The position numbers and the translations under genes were made by a program. Of a DNA stretch of 64,000 nt, positions 12,154 to 24,900 are shown piece after piece. Each line of letters starts with the position of its first letter. Position 1 is the stretch's first letter. This DNA is from Schistosoma mansoni (taxonomy: Eukaryota; Platyhelminthes; Trematoda; Strigeidida; Schistosomatidae). The notes below the pieces were generated by a model. That model ran no database searches. It was not told the origin of the DNA and was given only the letters and a program-made list of their open reading frames with translations. The stretch is from positions 18,124,435-18,188,434 of the forward strand of contig NC_031495.1 of assembly GCF_000237925.1 (NCBI RefSeq). The letters run 5' to 3'.

Positions 12154-15100
12154 CTACTTTTTGGGCAATCGTTTTTCCAATACATTAACATAACCAGTAT
12201 GTATACGATGTACGAAATCATCATCTGTCTGGAAAGGAAAACAGCAATACGAAAAGTTGGTGGTTAGTAGCAAGGCAAACACAGAGAAGCATTTTTAAAT
12301 ATCTTAAACTTTAGTGGATACAATGAGCTAAGCCTGAGATATCATATCTATAATGAATATATGGTTTACTATTGAAATAAGGGACTTTCAAGAGGTAGTA
12401 AAGTGAAAGGTGGTAACAAGACACGAAAAGAAAGTCTAGAACCAATATAAGAAAATTTTTCATGAGTGTTTTAGAACGACCAAGCCTTACAGTGAATTAG
12501 TTCCTACATTTAGTAAGGACAATCCAAGCAAATTAGCTGGTCTTTTTTGATCCAATGAGATCACAGATATTCTTAGATGACGATGAAATGGAGAGCAACA
12601 TTCTTTACAAGACTGAAGAGCTTGTTGATGAAATCAGCCTTCTGTTACCTGACATAAGTGAAATTAATCGAATCTAACCGAATAGATGAAATACTAAGGA
12701 TAGTATTTGTAACACTAAACTTGAACCAGAAAAGTCTAACAATTAGTGCACTAATGAGAGCATTAAAAATGATAACTGATGTGGGAAAATGAGATAACTG
12801 TTTTAATTGTAGCACAAAAAAAATTTCATTGTAAACTAGTTCGAACGAATTTATTAAGGCCACAAACCAATTTAAGTAAGACAATCATTGAGACCTAGAA
12901 GCACTGTACTCTTGTTTCGTCACTGTATGGGACTTCACAATATTGCATAACGGACCCCAAAGACAAGGGTCGAACCCAGGACTTTGGTCTCACGTGCGAA
13001 CGTTTAGCCTCTAAACCGCCAAGTTGGGATTCTATGATGTATCAGTCTAACTTCAACCAACCTACCATTGGATAACCACCCAGCGGTCTAGAGGTTGTAC
13101 TTCAGCAAGTGAAAGTGAAGGTCCTGGGCTTGATCTCCGGTTGACGGGTCACAGATGAGCATTCCTGCGAAGTCCTATACTAGAACGGAACAACTGTCTA
13201 GTACTTCCAGGCTTTTAATGGTCGTCAAACTTAGATTGGTCAGTAATCTCAATAAAATTTAACAATTTTTTTCAATATTCGAACGACTTATATTAGAAGG
13301 AAATCTGGGTATTTCTTAATTATTTAATATGAAAAATTCAATGACACTTACCTGTAACAAATGAATTAGTGTTTCTCTTAACTGATCTTTCGAAAGATAT
13401 TCACTCGTCGCTGATTTTTCTGTTGACGAGATGGAGGCTTTATTTTCTGAAAAAGGACTTGATACGGTATGTCTATCATAATTAAATTCGGACATTAATC
13501 CGGGGAAGATCGATGATGGGATGCCGGTCAACATGTCAGGTGTAACAAGTGTGTCCTCTCCTATGATCGTTTTACATTTGGGAGTGATATTTGAGGGTTT
13601 GTTTCGGTTAACTGACCGATTTGATGGTGAATGTATTTCATCAGAAAGATTGTCGTGTTGTTGACGGATATGCCGTCGTTGTTTACGTTGGCCAACTCCA
13701 TAACTTTTGGGTAAACCACGACCACTACGGTTTTCACATGCCTCCTCATCATCAACATCATCCACATAGCCAGCATCATCACTAAGAAGGCGGCGATTTC
13801 GATCAACACGAGTATCTTTATGTCCTTGAGGGTAGCAGGCAGGAGACTCCATGGCTGACACATGTGATAAAACCTGGTCATCTGGAGAACTATCGTCTGT
13901 GGCGACAACTGTTTTTAACTCACCGGATACCTTTGAATGTGATTTTGGCCCATCAACTTTTTCAGGAAGCTAATGAAAGAAGCAGGGATAAATGATTACT
14001 ATTATTAGCATTTTCAATTTTGAGTATGAAAAGTTGAAATAACAATAGTATTACAAAGTATGTGACAACGAATAATTTAGTCCACTTCAATCACTTGTTA
14101 TTCTATTGGATACGAAAAAACACAAATTTGGGAAGAATATACATTTGTTAGGTATGTAAAAAAAGTGTACCTATATATAAGTTATAACGTAATACAATTT
14201 TCGGGCAGCAGTCTTGTAATATGTGGATTATGGGATGTCCAGCTCAATCTATCTACTGGACGAGTATATCCAAGCATTATTTATCCAAGAAATAGACTAA
14301 AAATCAAATACAAACATGTTCATTAAAGTCGTTAAATAACACATATTTTTCACTTTATAATTTCAGTACACTGATTCGGACAAATAGTTATAAATTAAAA
14401 TGTGATTAACGGAATGGTTATCGTTAAGGAGAATAAACAATCACATTTTTTTCAACTACTCTGTAACTTAACAATGTCAAATAGGTCAGTTTAAATGAAA
14501 ACTTCGATCATCGGCAGATAATGCACCAGTAGCAACATTACTAGGAAATAAGGTGGAAATCAAATACCTACAATGAAAAAAAAAGCATACTTAATTGATA
14601 ATTATGCTAAATGGTATTTTCAGGGACTGGTGACTTCATCCTCATACCGTGAGCTACTACAAAAGTGACAAATTTTGAGTGATTAGCAAAACTACTCCAT
14701 CCATACACCCGCCAATAAAAGTAACTTTACAGTACTAAGCGACATGGATATAAACTTAGAGAACAGAACAAATTCTTTCAGGGTGCTGTCTAGCTGGTAA
14801 GAAATCATACAAGATTAATATCTAAGCTTAGAGTTTAAGTGAACCTGAACCTACCTACACATCACACGAAATACAATCAGCTGTTATCTTATATCAATCA
14901 GATGAAGCCAATTTTTCGACTGAAATCCTAATGAGATAGGATTTCAACCACTATTTCATTATTGGCAAGAAATATCTTAAACTTACAGATATATGCTCCT
15001 GAAGTAATTGCTCTTCAAGTTCAGCAACAGAAATATGATTGACAATCTGAGATGACCCAAAACTCGGTTTATTCTTCCTACTACTTCTAAAACACGTAGG

Positions 15101-18100
15101 AATAAAAATTTGAAAACAAGTAAACGAGGTGATTACAACCTTCACCAAAGCAACTATTTAAATATGTGTAATACTTTTTACCGATGGGGTTCCTTATACA
15201 TGAAGATAAGTATATCTACTGTTTACTAGAATTATGATCAGTACAATAAAACTAATGTAATGAATCATATAAATGTTGCTAGAAACTATAATTCATATTT
15301 TAATAAAATCCATGTTTTGAAGATTCCGTACTGTTCTAATAGTTCATTCTAATGAGTTCACCCCTATTCATAATTTTTTGATTGCTTTCAAATGTGCTTG
15401 ATACAATATCTAAAACCAGTCACTCATTACACATTTGTTTTGACTGACTAAACATCCCAATAATGAACAAGGATAATAATGCTTCAAAATATATGAATAT
15501 AATTTGCAAATAATCTCACTTGTTTGATAATAATCTATTAACACTGTGCTAACTTTAATGAACCATATTAATTATGTTGTTTTCTGGAAACCTGGATGGA
15601 TATTAATTAACGATACAAATGAGTAGGTTAACTTAGACTGATACAATAGGCTAGTATATAAGTTCACTCAGACCTTCCTACTACACATATCCATCTCTCT
15701 TAAACGAACTAGTATATGAATGAGAGGTGATGATTAATTCTGAAAAGTAGACTAATAGACACATTTTTGTAATATGGATTCAAGTGTCCAGTGGAAACAG
15801 TATTAAAGACTTTGCAATGTCTTAGAATTAAAAACAACGACATAAATTTGTCCGTAAACTTTAAAATTAATCTTTAACATTGGAGAACAGTCATTTGAAT
15901 CTTGTATTTATTATGAAAACCGCAAATTTTGTACCATATGTTACATGTGACGGCTTGTAACGAAAACTTTATTTTCTGGAAATGAAGCTTTGAAGGTTTC
16001 AAAATGTCATGAATGAACTTTCGCATCCAATTTACATGACCATTATCAACTACTTATTTAGTTTAGTTTACTTAAGTTTGTCACTTCAAATTGAGACCAT
16101 GTTGTGATACATGAATTGAGCCTGTTATCCAAAAGTAAGGGGGAAAAATTAGTGTTTTCATCAAAGCAAATGTTTGGCAATAATATCCAAAAGTAAGGGG
16201 GAAAAATTAGTGTTTTCATCAAAGCAAATGTTTGGCAATAAAAAATAGATGCTTATTTAAGATCTTCCAAAAGTGACATCGGAAAAAAACTAGTGTAACC
16301 TATCTACAGAGTATAGGTTCATGCGCTGAGCTTTGAGTTACACTAGTAATACTACCTGGCTGCTCAAACCAAAGTGTATAGGGTGAAATTCTGACTGGTG
16401 AACTATTGGTTGAGAGCTGATTAATGTAGCCATTAGGCTACGGTTTCATATTCACTACTAATAGATTCAATATCTGCAGAAAAATTTACATGTATACTCT
16501 TAGAAATTACACAACATGGACAGCGTTGATAGTTAACACGTATATTTTGATATAGTAAAACATTTTACAAGCACGTTGAATACTGATAAGAGAAAGTCAC
16601 TAAACAATTAATCATTGCGAGAATACTTAGTGTACAACACATATAGATAAACACGCTACTTACGAAACCCCGCTATCAACTGGTCCAGAATGATTGCTGA
16701 ATGAATTATTTCCATTTGAAACTGGGAGATTGCAGGCTGTACGAAAACGTTGTAGTTCATTTTTGACGGTTATGTCTAAACAAGTCAACAAAAAGAAACA
16801 AGTCAGAAAGTCATCACTAACTACATATACACCAACAGTAAAACTAATGAATGAGACAAAAAAGAGGTTTTATTTCTTTTTTAAATGGAAAACGTTAATT
16901 CAAATAGATTTTATCTTACGTGATTGTGATACACTTCGATTACTCTGAAAGAAACAATCAAACACGAAAAACTTAAGTTATTAACTGATAATCAATATCT
17001 TTTGTTTGAATAGAGAAACAGTTAAACTATGTTGATTATACACATTCTATATGAAAGGAATTCTGGATTTAACGTAGCGTGCAATAGAACTCTAGCTTAG
17101 TGGTTATAATACCCGGCTTTCGGACCTTATTTTGTCTACTTTGATTTAAGTAACTAAATGGTATCTTTGCTCTTAAATTAAGTGCAACTTCTACTTGACC
17201 ACTAAGTAACATTCATTTGTTTTCAAGAAAACTATTGCTGTTCACTGATCTACGAACATGTCTCTCGAAAAAAGTTTATGAGTTCGAAACCCTCAACATA
17301 TGTTGGAGCCTCAGTAGCCATCTGGTGTTTCAAGCCCTGATACACAGAAAACGTTCATATCTTAGTAGCATGAGTTAAGAATACTAAACAAAATAGTAAA
17401 CGAAAATCACAATACTAACGCCTGAATTAAAATCAGCTTCTGCTTTGTGTAACATGTCAAATATGCTTGGTCCTTCGAAATGATTAGATACATTGTCATT
17501 AACTTTGGATGGGTTTGAAGAGTTTGACTTGGAATTTTCATTGGACGCACGAACGAAATCCATTAACTGATTTAATCCTTTAGTAACTGTTTCTGGAGAT
17601 TTGGGAGCAACCACCATAGAATTCATTACAGAATTGGAAGATTTAGATTTGGAATTTGTGGATTGGTTTGTAGGAGCTATCTTTAGTCCTAAGCCACCAG
17701 CGTCGTGAACAAGTCTATCAAATGAAATACAGAGGGAATAAGATAAACATTCTTGACAAATTTCATGTAAACATGCAGACAGAAACTTTGTATGCGTGGA
17801 TTTTAAAGTATTGTGATCGAAAAGTAATTCAGTCAACTATAACATAGCTCAAGATTATGAGACGAGGATGATTAGAAGTCCAGTTTATTTGTGAACACAT
17901 TCCAACTATGCGCTAACTGTGGTTCATGTGGGTAAAAAGTAAATGAAATCATGTTAAAAACAAGACTCACTGGATGAGGATAAGAAGTAGAGCACCAATA
18001 ATCCAGTTTAACCAACCTAAACGATCTGGAGTGTCGATCAATGACTAAATTTGAGATTACCCCGTTACGGTGTGAATACTATAAGTACATACGCTGAGAA

Positions 18101-21100
18101 CTCAATGTTCTGCTAAATGTTTAGTAAACAATAGAGCGATTAGTAATCATAAGGCCTTACTTATACTAATGTGATATCTTTCGATAGTGTAATAAGAAGA
18201 GGAAGATTATCAGAACTATGTGATATATTAGCGCGATACATTTCGAGCAATCTGATCACACATATACTTGTTAAGAACATTTATATTATAAAAATCAAAG
18301 GTCAACTAGACTAGAAATGGAGTGTAAGAGGAGACAAGGATAATAAAGAACTAATTTGAAAACAATTTGACACCTCATCACTCTGGATAATAAGCTAATA
18401 TTATCAGGGTAGGTATAAGGTGAGAACAGACCGTTTTTCAATACACAAAGGGAGTATGAATTTTCGTGTGGCTAAGGCTTCAACAAACAATAGCATACGC
18501 CCTTTTACACTTTCTGCAACACCACAAAAGCCGAGTTAAATCCATATTATGACCTGTTTCAATTATGTGTTTGGCAACAGAGGATGATGGATGTTCACCC
18601 TCTACTCTTATTGGGTCATTTGATCTCACTTGTTTCTGCAACCATTTAGGTACATGTTCACACACCCTAATTTTGAGATCACGACTACTCCTCCTCATGT
18701 ATGTGTGGCCACACACACATTTAAATTAGTAAACATAGTGGGATGTGACGCAATCATTTTCATGTTTTTTAGGTTTTCGATGAAGCATGGACCTTGTTCT
18801 TTCCTTGATAATGACCTTTGCTGCCTAATATGTCTTGTTAATGACTGATTTAAGTCTTTGTTTCAATAAAAGGCTATTTGAATCACCCTTAAATTGTAAG
18901 GTAGACAGGCTTTTTCTTCTGCCAAGGCTATAGTAGGTCTCACTGTACCACGAACTTTCCATCTATTTATGAATTTAAGGGGACAGCTTCGAAAGAAAGG
19001 AAGTAAAATAACCGAATGATTCAGTCTATCCAGCGCCCAAAGGTGTGACAATAAGTCTAGTGATTAATTTGAAGTATGTGAGTCGGAACAGGCATATTAT
19101 CAATATTACTGAGTTACCGTGAAAACTCGCAGTGATGTGAGGACTATTGTTATTGGCCCACCTGCTTCAGTCAGTCAAAACGTAGAACTTCGTACGTAAG
19201 TATATCAGTTCGAGTTGCCATACCACATTAGCACAGAGATGCAATTGTCGATTCAAATCCCATATTTATTTATTTATTAAAACACACAAATATTGATACA
19301 AACGGGCACCAAATACATATGAGATTTGTGTGAGGGCTGTGATACTGCCCAGGTGCCCAAACTGGAGCAGGTGGTTTTCTTAGGAGGCCACACCCGGAGC
19401 CTTTCACCTAAAGGTCTGGTCCACAAGGTAGTGGAGCATCGTAAGGAGATGCAGTCCTACGGTAGTCAGTAACCAACGATTGGTTTATACTCCATTTGTT
19501 CCCTCAGGATACTGGAGACCATGTGTACCATTGGTTTGTAATCAGGGTTTTCCAACTCCCTAGGTGGACTTTCTGTGTCCATCAACCCGGTCAAAGCTCT
19601 GGACACTTGCTTTTCGTCCTCTCAATTTCTTAAATAACACCCCCGCCACGAGAAGGCAGAGACTGTATACGCGTGGCCGTGTGAGAGCATTTCGAGAGGG
19701 AGGGCCTTCCCCACTCTTGGCCGTACAAGGGCATTTGGTCTGAAGAAATAGTAAATGACCAGGCTAAAACAGTAAACGAACTGTTCATTCCTGACCCAGG
19801 GGAAAGCATAAGGTTCCTGATCTCAGTACCCAATACGTCATATGTTATATGAGATCTAGACTGATGAAGCTCAAATTCTATAAACTGTCAAGATAAGAAC
19901 TAAAAACACTTCTACTGATAATAAAATCCTAAAGAAAATGAGAGATAGAATTTCTTGAGGTACGGAAGTAGATGAAATCACACATGAAGTAGGGGAACTA
20001 ATTAAAAAAATGTGGATACCTACTTGCCAAGTTTTTCCGCGATGCGTTCACAATCGGAACCAGAGAAGAACCAAATTGAGAATATATCCCCTATATTATT
20101 GTTATGATAAGGACATTTATTATTTACCTTTCGAAGTCTTATATAAAAGAAAAGGGCAGTGTAGCTGAAGCTGTAAACTTGCAGTTACTAACTCAATTTG
20201 ATTCAATGTCGGACTCTTACGATTCAGAATCATGAAAGCGAAAAACGGAACTTTCGATCTGGAAAAAATATATTAGTAAGTTACACTCGACACTTACCGC
20301 TTATATAGGAAAAATATGCCACCTGTTTTCGTTTTAGCCTAAAATTAGAGGAAAAGTTTGAATACGAAAATACAAACATTGATGTTCAATAAAACTTTTT
20401 ACATCATACAATACAACTAACCTTGGTATCACCTGCTTGGTTATTCTACAATACGCAGCCAATGCCTTAAAGACAGTTATGATCAAATAGTAATGACCAA
20501 CAAAAATTTCACGGCTTTAAAGATCGCTTTACAAGACCAAAAAGTGGAACAAAGAAAACTGGCGTGCAATATGCTCACCTTTTAGTAAACCGACGAATAT
20601 CTCCCTTATTTTCTTGAGTGAGGTAAGTTCGTCGATGTTCCCAAATATTTGATGAGAACATACTTAGACTGGCACTCAAGACATAAGGATATCGTCACCT
20701 TCTGACCGACTATATTATGAAAACAGATATAATTCGTCTACCGGACTAGTGTACACACGATTCTTGGCTTGATAAACGTCTTACTTTTATTGACAGAGTC
20801 CCATAACCACTTAGTAATCAATGGGAAATTGCCAACCATTACAGTGGCCCTCTCAGGCAAACGGACATCTCATTTTGGTCAGATCAATGAAAACAAAATG
20901 ACCCAATGAGATTTATTGCCTTAAAAAAAGTTCGAGTTGTATAATTGTCACTGATGGGCTTTTATCAAAAATCATGGGTCTTACTAGAATAATGTACGCA
21001 AACATACGGATTTCAGTAAACATCGTTTATATAAAACTTCACAGTCAACTATTTGCCGATTATTTGGGAGTGGTGATAGTTATATAGATATTAAAGGTAT

Positions 21101-21719
21101 GTACTGAATACACAAAAGGCAGGTCAGGATTCAGCTTTATTCATATGGTAATGTATCTTACCACGTCAGAGGAACGTGGTCGGAATATTATAGGTTAACT
21201 AACTATTATTTAAGTGCAGTCCAATCACAACACCAACTGCAGTGAAATCGCTACTCATGGACTTGAAACAAGCCACAACCAGTAAGACGTAATAAATCAG
21301 GAATTTTTGGTGTACAGGGCAGGTGTACCTCGAGTTTCTGGGAATTAAAAGACATTTACGTCTTCACCGTCATGATAATGGAGCGGCTGAATGGATTGAA
21401 ACAAGAATGTATGAATCCTTGCTGCAGGTATCCGGGAAAAAATATCTATTTTCTGTCAAGAGGGGTTCTTCAATGATTTTAGTGTCAGTTGATTGAGTCA
21501 AAGGTTCAGAATTGTGATTATAACTATATGATAAACAAAGCTGAAAGCCAGAATGCAATATTGCACTAATAAGGGTTGATAAAACTAGGGACTTACCCAT
21601 GCATTCTTATCACTCTGAAATGAATACACATGAGCACTTGGAGACTTGTCCAGAATTTGTGTGCAGTACTTGTCGTACGTTTGAATCACAGTGAGGTTAA
21701 GTTCGTCCTCTTCCTTCAT
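12154..21719 (-). CDS. DCP1: mRNA-decapping enzyme 1 (DCP1), 9 exons, 521 aa
   Basis: DCP1 is the activating partner of the DCP2 decapping enzyme in cytoplasmic mRNA decay. Exons, in order on the minus strand: 21597-21719, 20298-20338, 20128-20258, 20024-20090, 17416-17714, 16664-16775, 14987-15086, 13352-13969, 12154-12228. All junctions are GT-AG and all phases agree. Residues about 6-121 form the EVH1-like domain; its blocks (LNLTVIQTYDKY, GGIFFLYKR, FAFMILNR, CPFLLYK, IFSIWFFSGSDCERIAEKL) match the DCP1 order. The middle, residues 122-480, is low-complexity with an acidic stretch. The C-terminus (LSKDQLRETLIHLLQ, then TDDDFVHRIHTGYV) matches the DCP1 trimerisation domain. The length compares with about 580-620 aa in vertebrates. 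Exon 6 has no recognisable homology and rests on splice sites and phase. The start is the first ATG before the EVH1 block. The gene diverges from TEKT1 209 bp away, and its introns hold transposon debris. Confidence 0.93.
12885..13262. repeat. Old inverted pair of tRNA-like SINEs
   Basis: 12885-13065 reads as the minus orientation (GTCGAACCCAGGACTT is an inverted B box). 13066-13250 reads as plus (CAGCGGTCTAGAGGTTGT as A box, then a decayed hammerhead region). They belong to the second SINE family, are diverged, and lie in DCP1 intron 8. Confidence 0.6.
16127..16240. repeat. Near-perfect tandem duplication, 58-bp period
   Basis: Two adjacent copies start at 16127 and 16185. The first 56 bases are identical. 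It lies in DCP1 intron 6 (15087-16663) and looks like a recent local duplication. Confidence 0.95.
18480..19051 (-). mobile_element. Penelope-like element fragment with GIY-YIG endonuclease region
   Basis: Minus-strand translation gives a segment resembling the C-terminal part of Penelope-like retroelements: EHVPKWLQKQ and HPSSSVAKHIIETGHNMD at 18520-18660, and upstream RGTVRPTIALAEEKA at 18880-18960. The pieces lie in different frames, so this is a decayed fragment, not a gene. It sits inside DCP1 intron 4 in the same orientation as DCP1. The same coding stretch recurs at 56597-56700. Assignment rests on remembered family motifs. Confidence 0.7.
19258..19840 (-). mobile_element. GC-richer retroposon fragment with AATA-type tail (RTE-like or SINE)
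   Basis: This block is clearly richer in G+C than its surroundings. Read on the minus strand it ends in a run of AATA repeats at 19258-19285, as RTE-type LINE or SINE tails do. Just beyond the tail, at about 19215-19260, is a tRNA-like string with a B-box-like GATTCAAATCCC. No reverse transcriptase is visible. The exact family is not assigned. It lies in DCP1 intron 4. Confidence 0.55.
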
Positions 21720-21928
21720 GTTCTGCCTGATATTTAAGTGAGCGCCGCTCACCCCTTGTGTAACGAAAGCAATGATATCATACTTTGCGCACTTTTTAAA
21801 AGGATTCTTGTTATTATAAAGATTTATTGGTGTTTTGTTCGCTATATTGAATTTGTAAAACTATTGTTATGACGACATGAAGCGCAAAATTTCAAACCGT
21901 TTGGTTACTAGATTACAAATAGCTCATA
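21720..21928. promoter_or_regulatory. Putative bidirectional promoter between DCP1 and TEKT1
   Basis: Only 209 bp separate the two divergent start codons, so both 5' UTRs and core promoters must fit here unless an unseen 5' exon lies further away. No clear TATA box is recognised. The segment contains no repeat. Confidence 0.65.
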
Positions 21929-24900
21929 ATGGCGGGGTTGGTGCGGCAACCTCAACGATTTACACATGAAGAATGGACGTATAGCAACAATTTGAAGTAC
22001 CGTAGCGCGGAGAAGGAACGTGAAATATCACAAGGGCTACAAAATGAGTGTGATAGACTCATTGAGGAAACAGCCAAACGCACTGAAAAAACCCTAAAAG
22101 ATGTGGAGAAAAAGTTTGGTAGGTCGTTGTTTTATGAAACGTTACATATATCAGATCAAAGAATTGCCAACGTTAAGTACTGGAAATCAGAAGTTAACAA
22201 GAAACTGCAGGATATTACAGACGAAACTGAAATATTGGATGAGTACTTTATCCGATTGAGAAAAACACTCGAAGCAACTGAAGAACCTCTTCACTTTGCT
22301 CAACAGTGTTTACTTAGTCGGTAGGTTTAGTAAAAGTTTATTGTTTCTACCGTTCCTCAGTGAGGGAAGAACAGGTATTGATCTCGTACACGACGACGCA
22401 CAAATGGAGCTCATAAAAGAGATAGAAGTAATAAAAGGAGCTCAAACAATCTTACAGAGAACTGTTGAGCAAGCTAAAGAACAACTGAGGCAAGTTTTGA
22501 AATAGATATTTATGTATATAATGTACGTATACATTATTCTCATATTTTCTTCTGCATGATTCAAATATTTCCTAATTCATTTACTAATGAAAGACAGGAT
22601 CCAGTTCTTTCTCATGAAACCTCTGGATTTTTGGTTGATCCAGTATGTTATCTACAGTTTTCGTTACCTGTCTAATGAAAACCGATATGGATATGAAGCG
22701 CATCATAAAGCGTTAATGCTCATGTCCTTTTCTATGGTGGATGGTGTGACACTAGAATCATCTATAGTGACATTTATATTCAATAGTTTTGTAGCGGCGT
22801 ATTTTACCATGCTTAATTATAAGTATCCTAAATTTACAAGTATTGGGTTACGGCAGTCTAATGACAGTCCAGTTATTTACTTTGTATAGGTCCTTTAAAA
22901 AATGGTGAGACCCGTGGAACTCGTTATTTGTAGTGAGTTCTTTTAGCAGTGCGAAGTTCTTTTTTGTCCAACCACTTTCCGAACTTAAATAGAGGTGGGT
23001 TTGCTAGTCCCTTTTCTAGAATTATTTATACATTGTTAAATAAAGTAAAACCGATGGTGCTTTTCGACATGTTACAGAACTCTTCACTTATTATTTGTCC
23101 ATCATCAAGCTTATGCTGGTCATCAGGAAACTAAGGGCTTAAAATGCCCCGTACCTTTAAACGTCTCTGTTGTAAAGCAACATGTGTACCCTTAAGTTAG
23201 CCCAATATACTATTTCTCAAATAACGTTTTCAGACTTTAAACACAAATCAAAGTATTGTAGCTGGGCTTTGCTTTCTCTTGTCGAAGAAGGTTTACTTCC
23301 ATTTCTTGGGTGTTCAGATAATCTCTAAGTGCTAGTGCATTGCCTGACTGGGATGTATCATTCTTACTCTCTGGCATTTTCAATGTTTGCCGTATTGAAA
23401 GTATAGTAGCTAGCTAAAATCCATTTGTTCGGTTGAAGAATTCCGACTCATTACTCAGTAGGACTATCACGCTTCCTTGTCTATCAGTTCCAAGAATTCA
23501 TGTTGCTGCTTCATTCACTGATAAATATAAACAGCCTGTCTCCTTGTCGAAATTCAAGATAGACCCAGTCATATCCACTGCTGTCAAACTTCCTACATTT
23601 AGAGTGGCATGAAATTCATGCTTTTGTCACTGTCTGTATAACAGTGGAATGTCTTGAGATTAGTTCTATGACTGAAATATTACAGCAAAAGCCGAGAAAG
23701 TGCACTAAACGTTTATTGGTCTATGGGTTTACACCTTTCACGTTTAGTTACTTTCTCATAATACATAGTTATATGTATATACTTTTTTTCAGTCTTCTAA
23801 GCGATCGCTTAATCTGTTAACTATCAGGCTTCCAACATAAGACAATCTAAATAATTCAACTTAATTCCTTATATGTCATAAAAGTTTATATTGCACGTAA
23901 CAGATGGAATAAATGTAGAGACCAAAATAATCTTTTAACTACTTACAGTGAAATGTATAGGTGCATTCACTCAAGTTATTGGAAAACTGCAGGTGTAGTG
24001 AATAGTTAAAAATATCTTGGAACGAACTTATATTAGCGACTAAGTTATATCCTGCCCCTTGAGGTAGTCGACCCATATTTAAATTTTCGCCACTGAATTA
24101 CATACACTAGAAATAGAGTTGTTACCAGTCGTGGTAAGTAAATGTAGAGTAAGTGAGTCTTCTAACAACTAATTTATCAAATTTGACTAGTATCTATCGT
24201 TAAAACTGCAAACTAATCTGCTATTCAATGTACTTAATTAGTTATAGTTTGAATGTTTCTTAAACACTTGAATTTTTGGTACGAAAAATGCTATCAGTCT
24301 ACTACTCGCCAATAAAATCACTTTCCATAGCTCCAAGTTTGTTCAAGTTGCTAAATTTATCATCAGCGTAAAGAAGGAGATTCAATACTTGGTAAACACG
24401 GAACTCTTACATTGACTAAGTATCTTGTTCCTAACGATTATAAGTAGAGTTGTTATAAATATAAAATAGTGTAAAAGTCACCTAGTTCACATTCCTGTAT
24501 CGCATCTGTTAGGTTTCTGAGGAACTCACCCATATTACTTCCAGACATTTATACCTCTTAAACTGAAGACTTCAAACTACACGAATTCACTTCGATTGGA
24601 TGGTTTTTTCGTACTCAAACAAAACATCACCTAATTATATTCACAATACAACACGAATGGTTTTCCTTAAATAACATATCTAGTAAAAACTATGTAATAT
24701 ATGTGAGACATCGGTAAACCTTATGGCTCAACTTAGTTTTTATTAGTTGGCAGTTACAAGCTTAAACTATACCCCTATTAAGTTAGTTGGAAAGTATCAC
24801 TAAAACTCGCATAAAAATATGACTTTAAACGGATTATAAAAACTTACACTTTGTTATTGAGTTGCACATAAGTTTTTTATTTATAAAAGATGTAATTAGT

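Noticed and set aside
13561-13908. 115-codon minus-strand open frame
   Set aside because: It overlaps DCP1 exon 8 in another frame and has no family resemblance.
17949-17997. Candidate DCP1 exon on the minus strand with matching phase
   Set aside because: It has splice sites and phase but codes for a hydrophobic string unlike EVH1. The segment 20024-20090 fits the phase and the EVH1 helix far better.
20128-20258. tRNA-like string on the plus strand
   Set aside because: It is DCP1 exon 3 on the other strand.
22587-22889. 100-codon plus-strand open frame in TEKT1 intron 2
   Set aside because: No recognisable domain, no splice support, and chance frames of this size occur elsewhere in the window.
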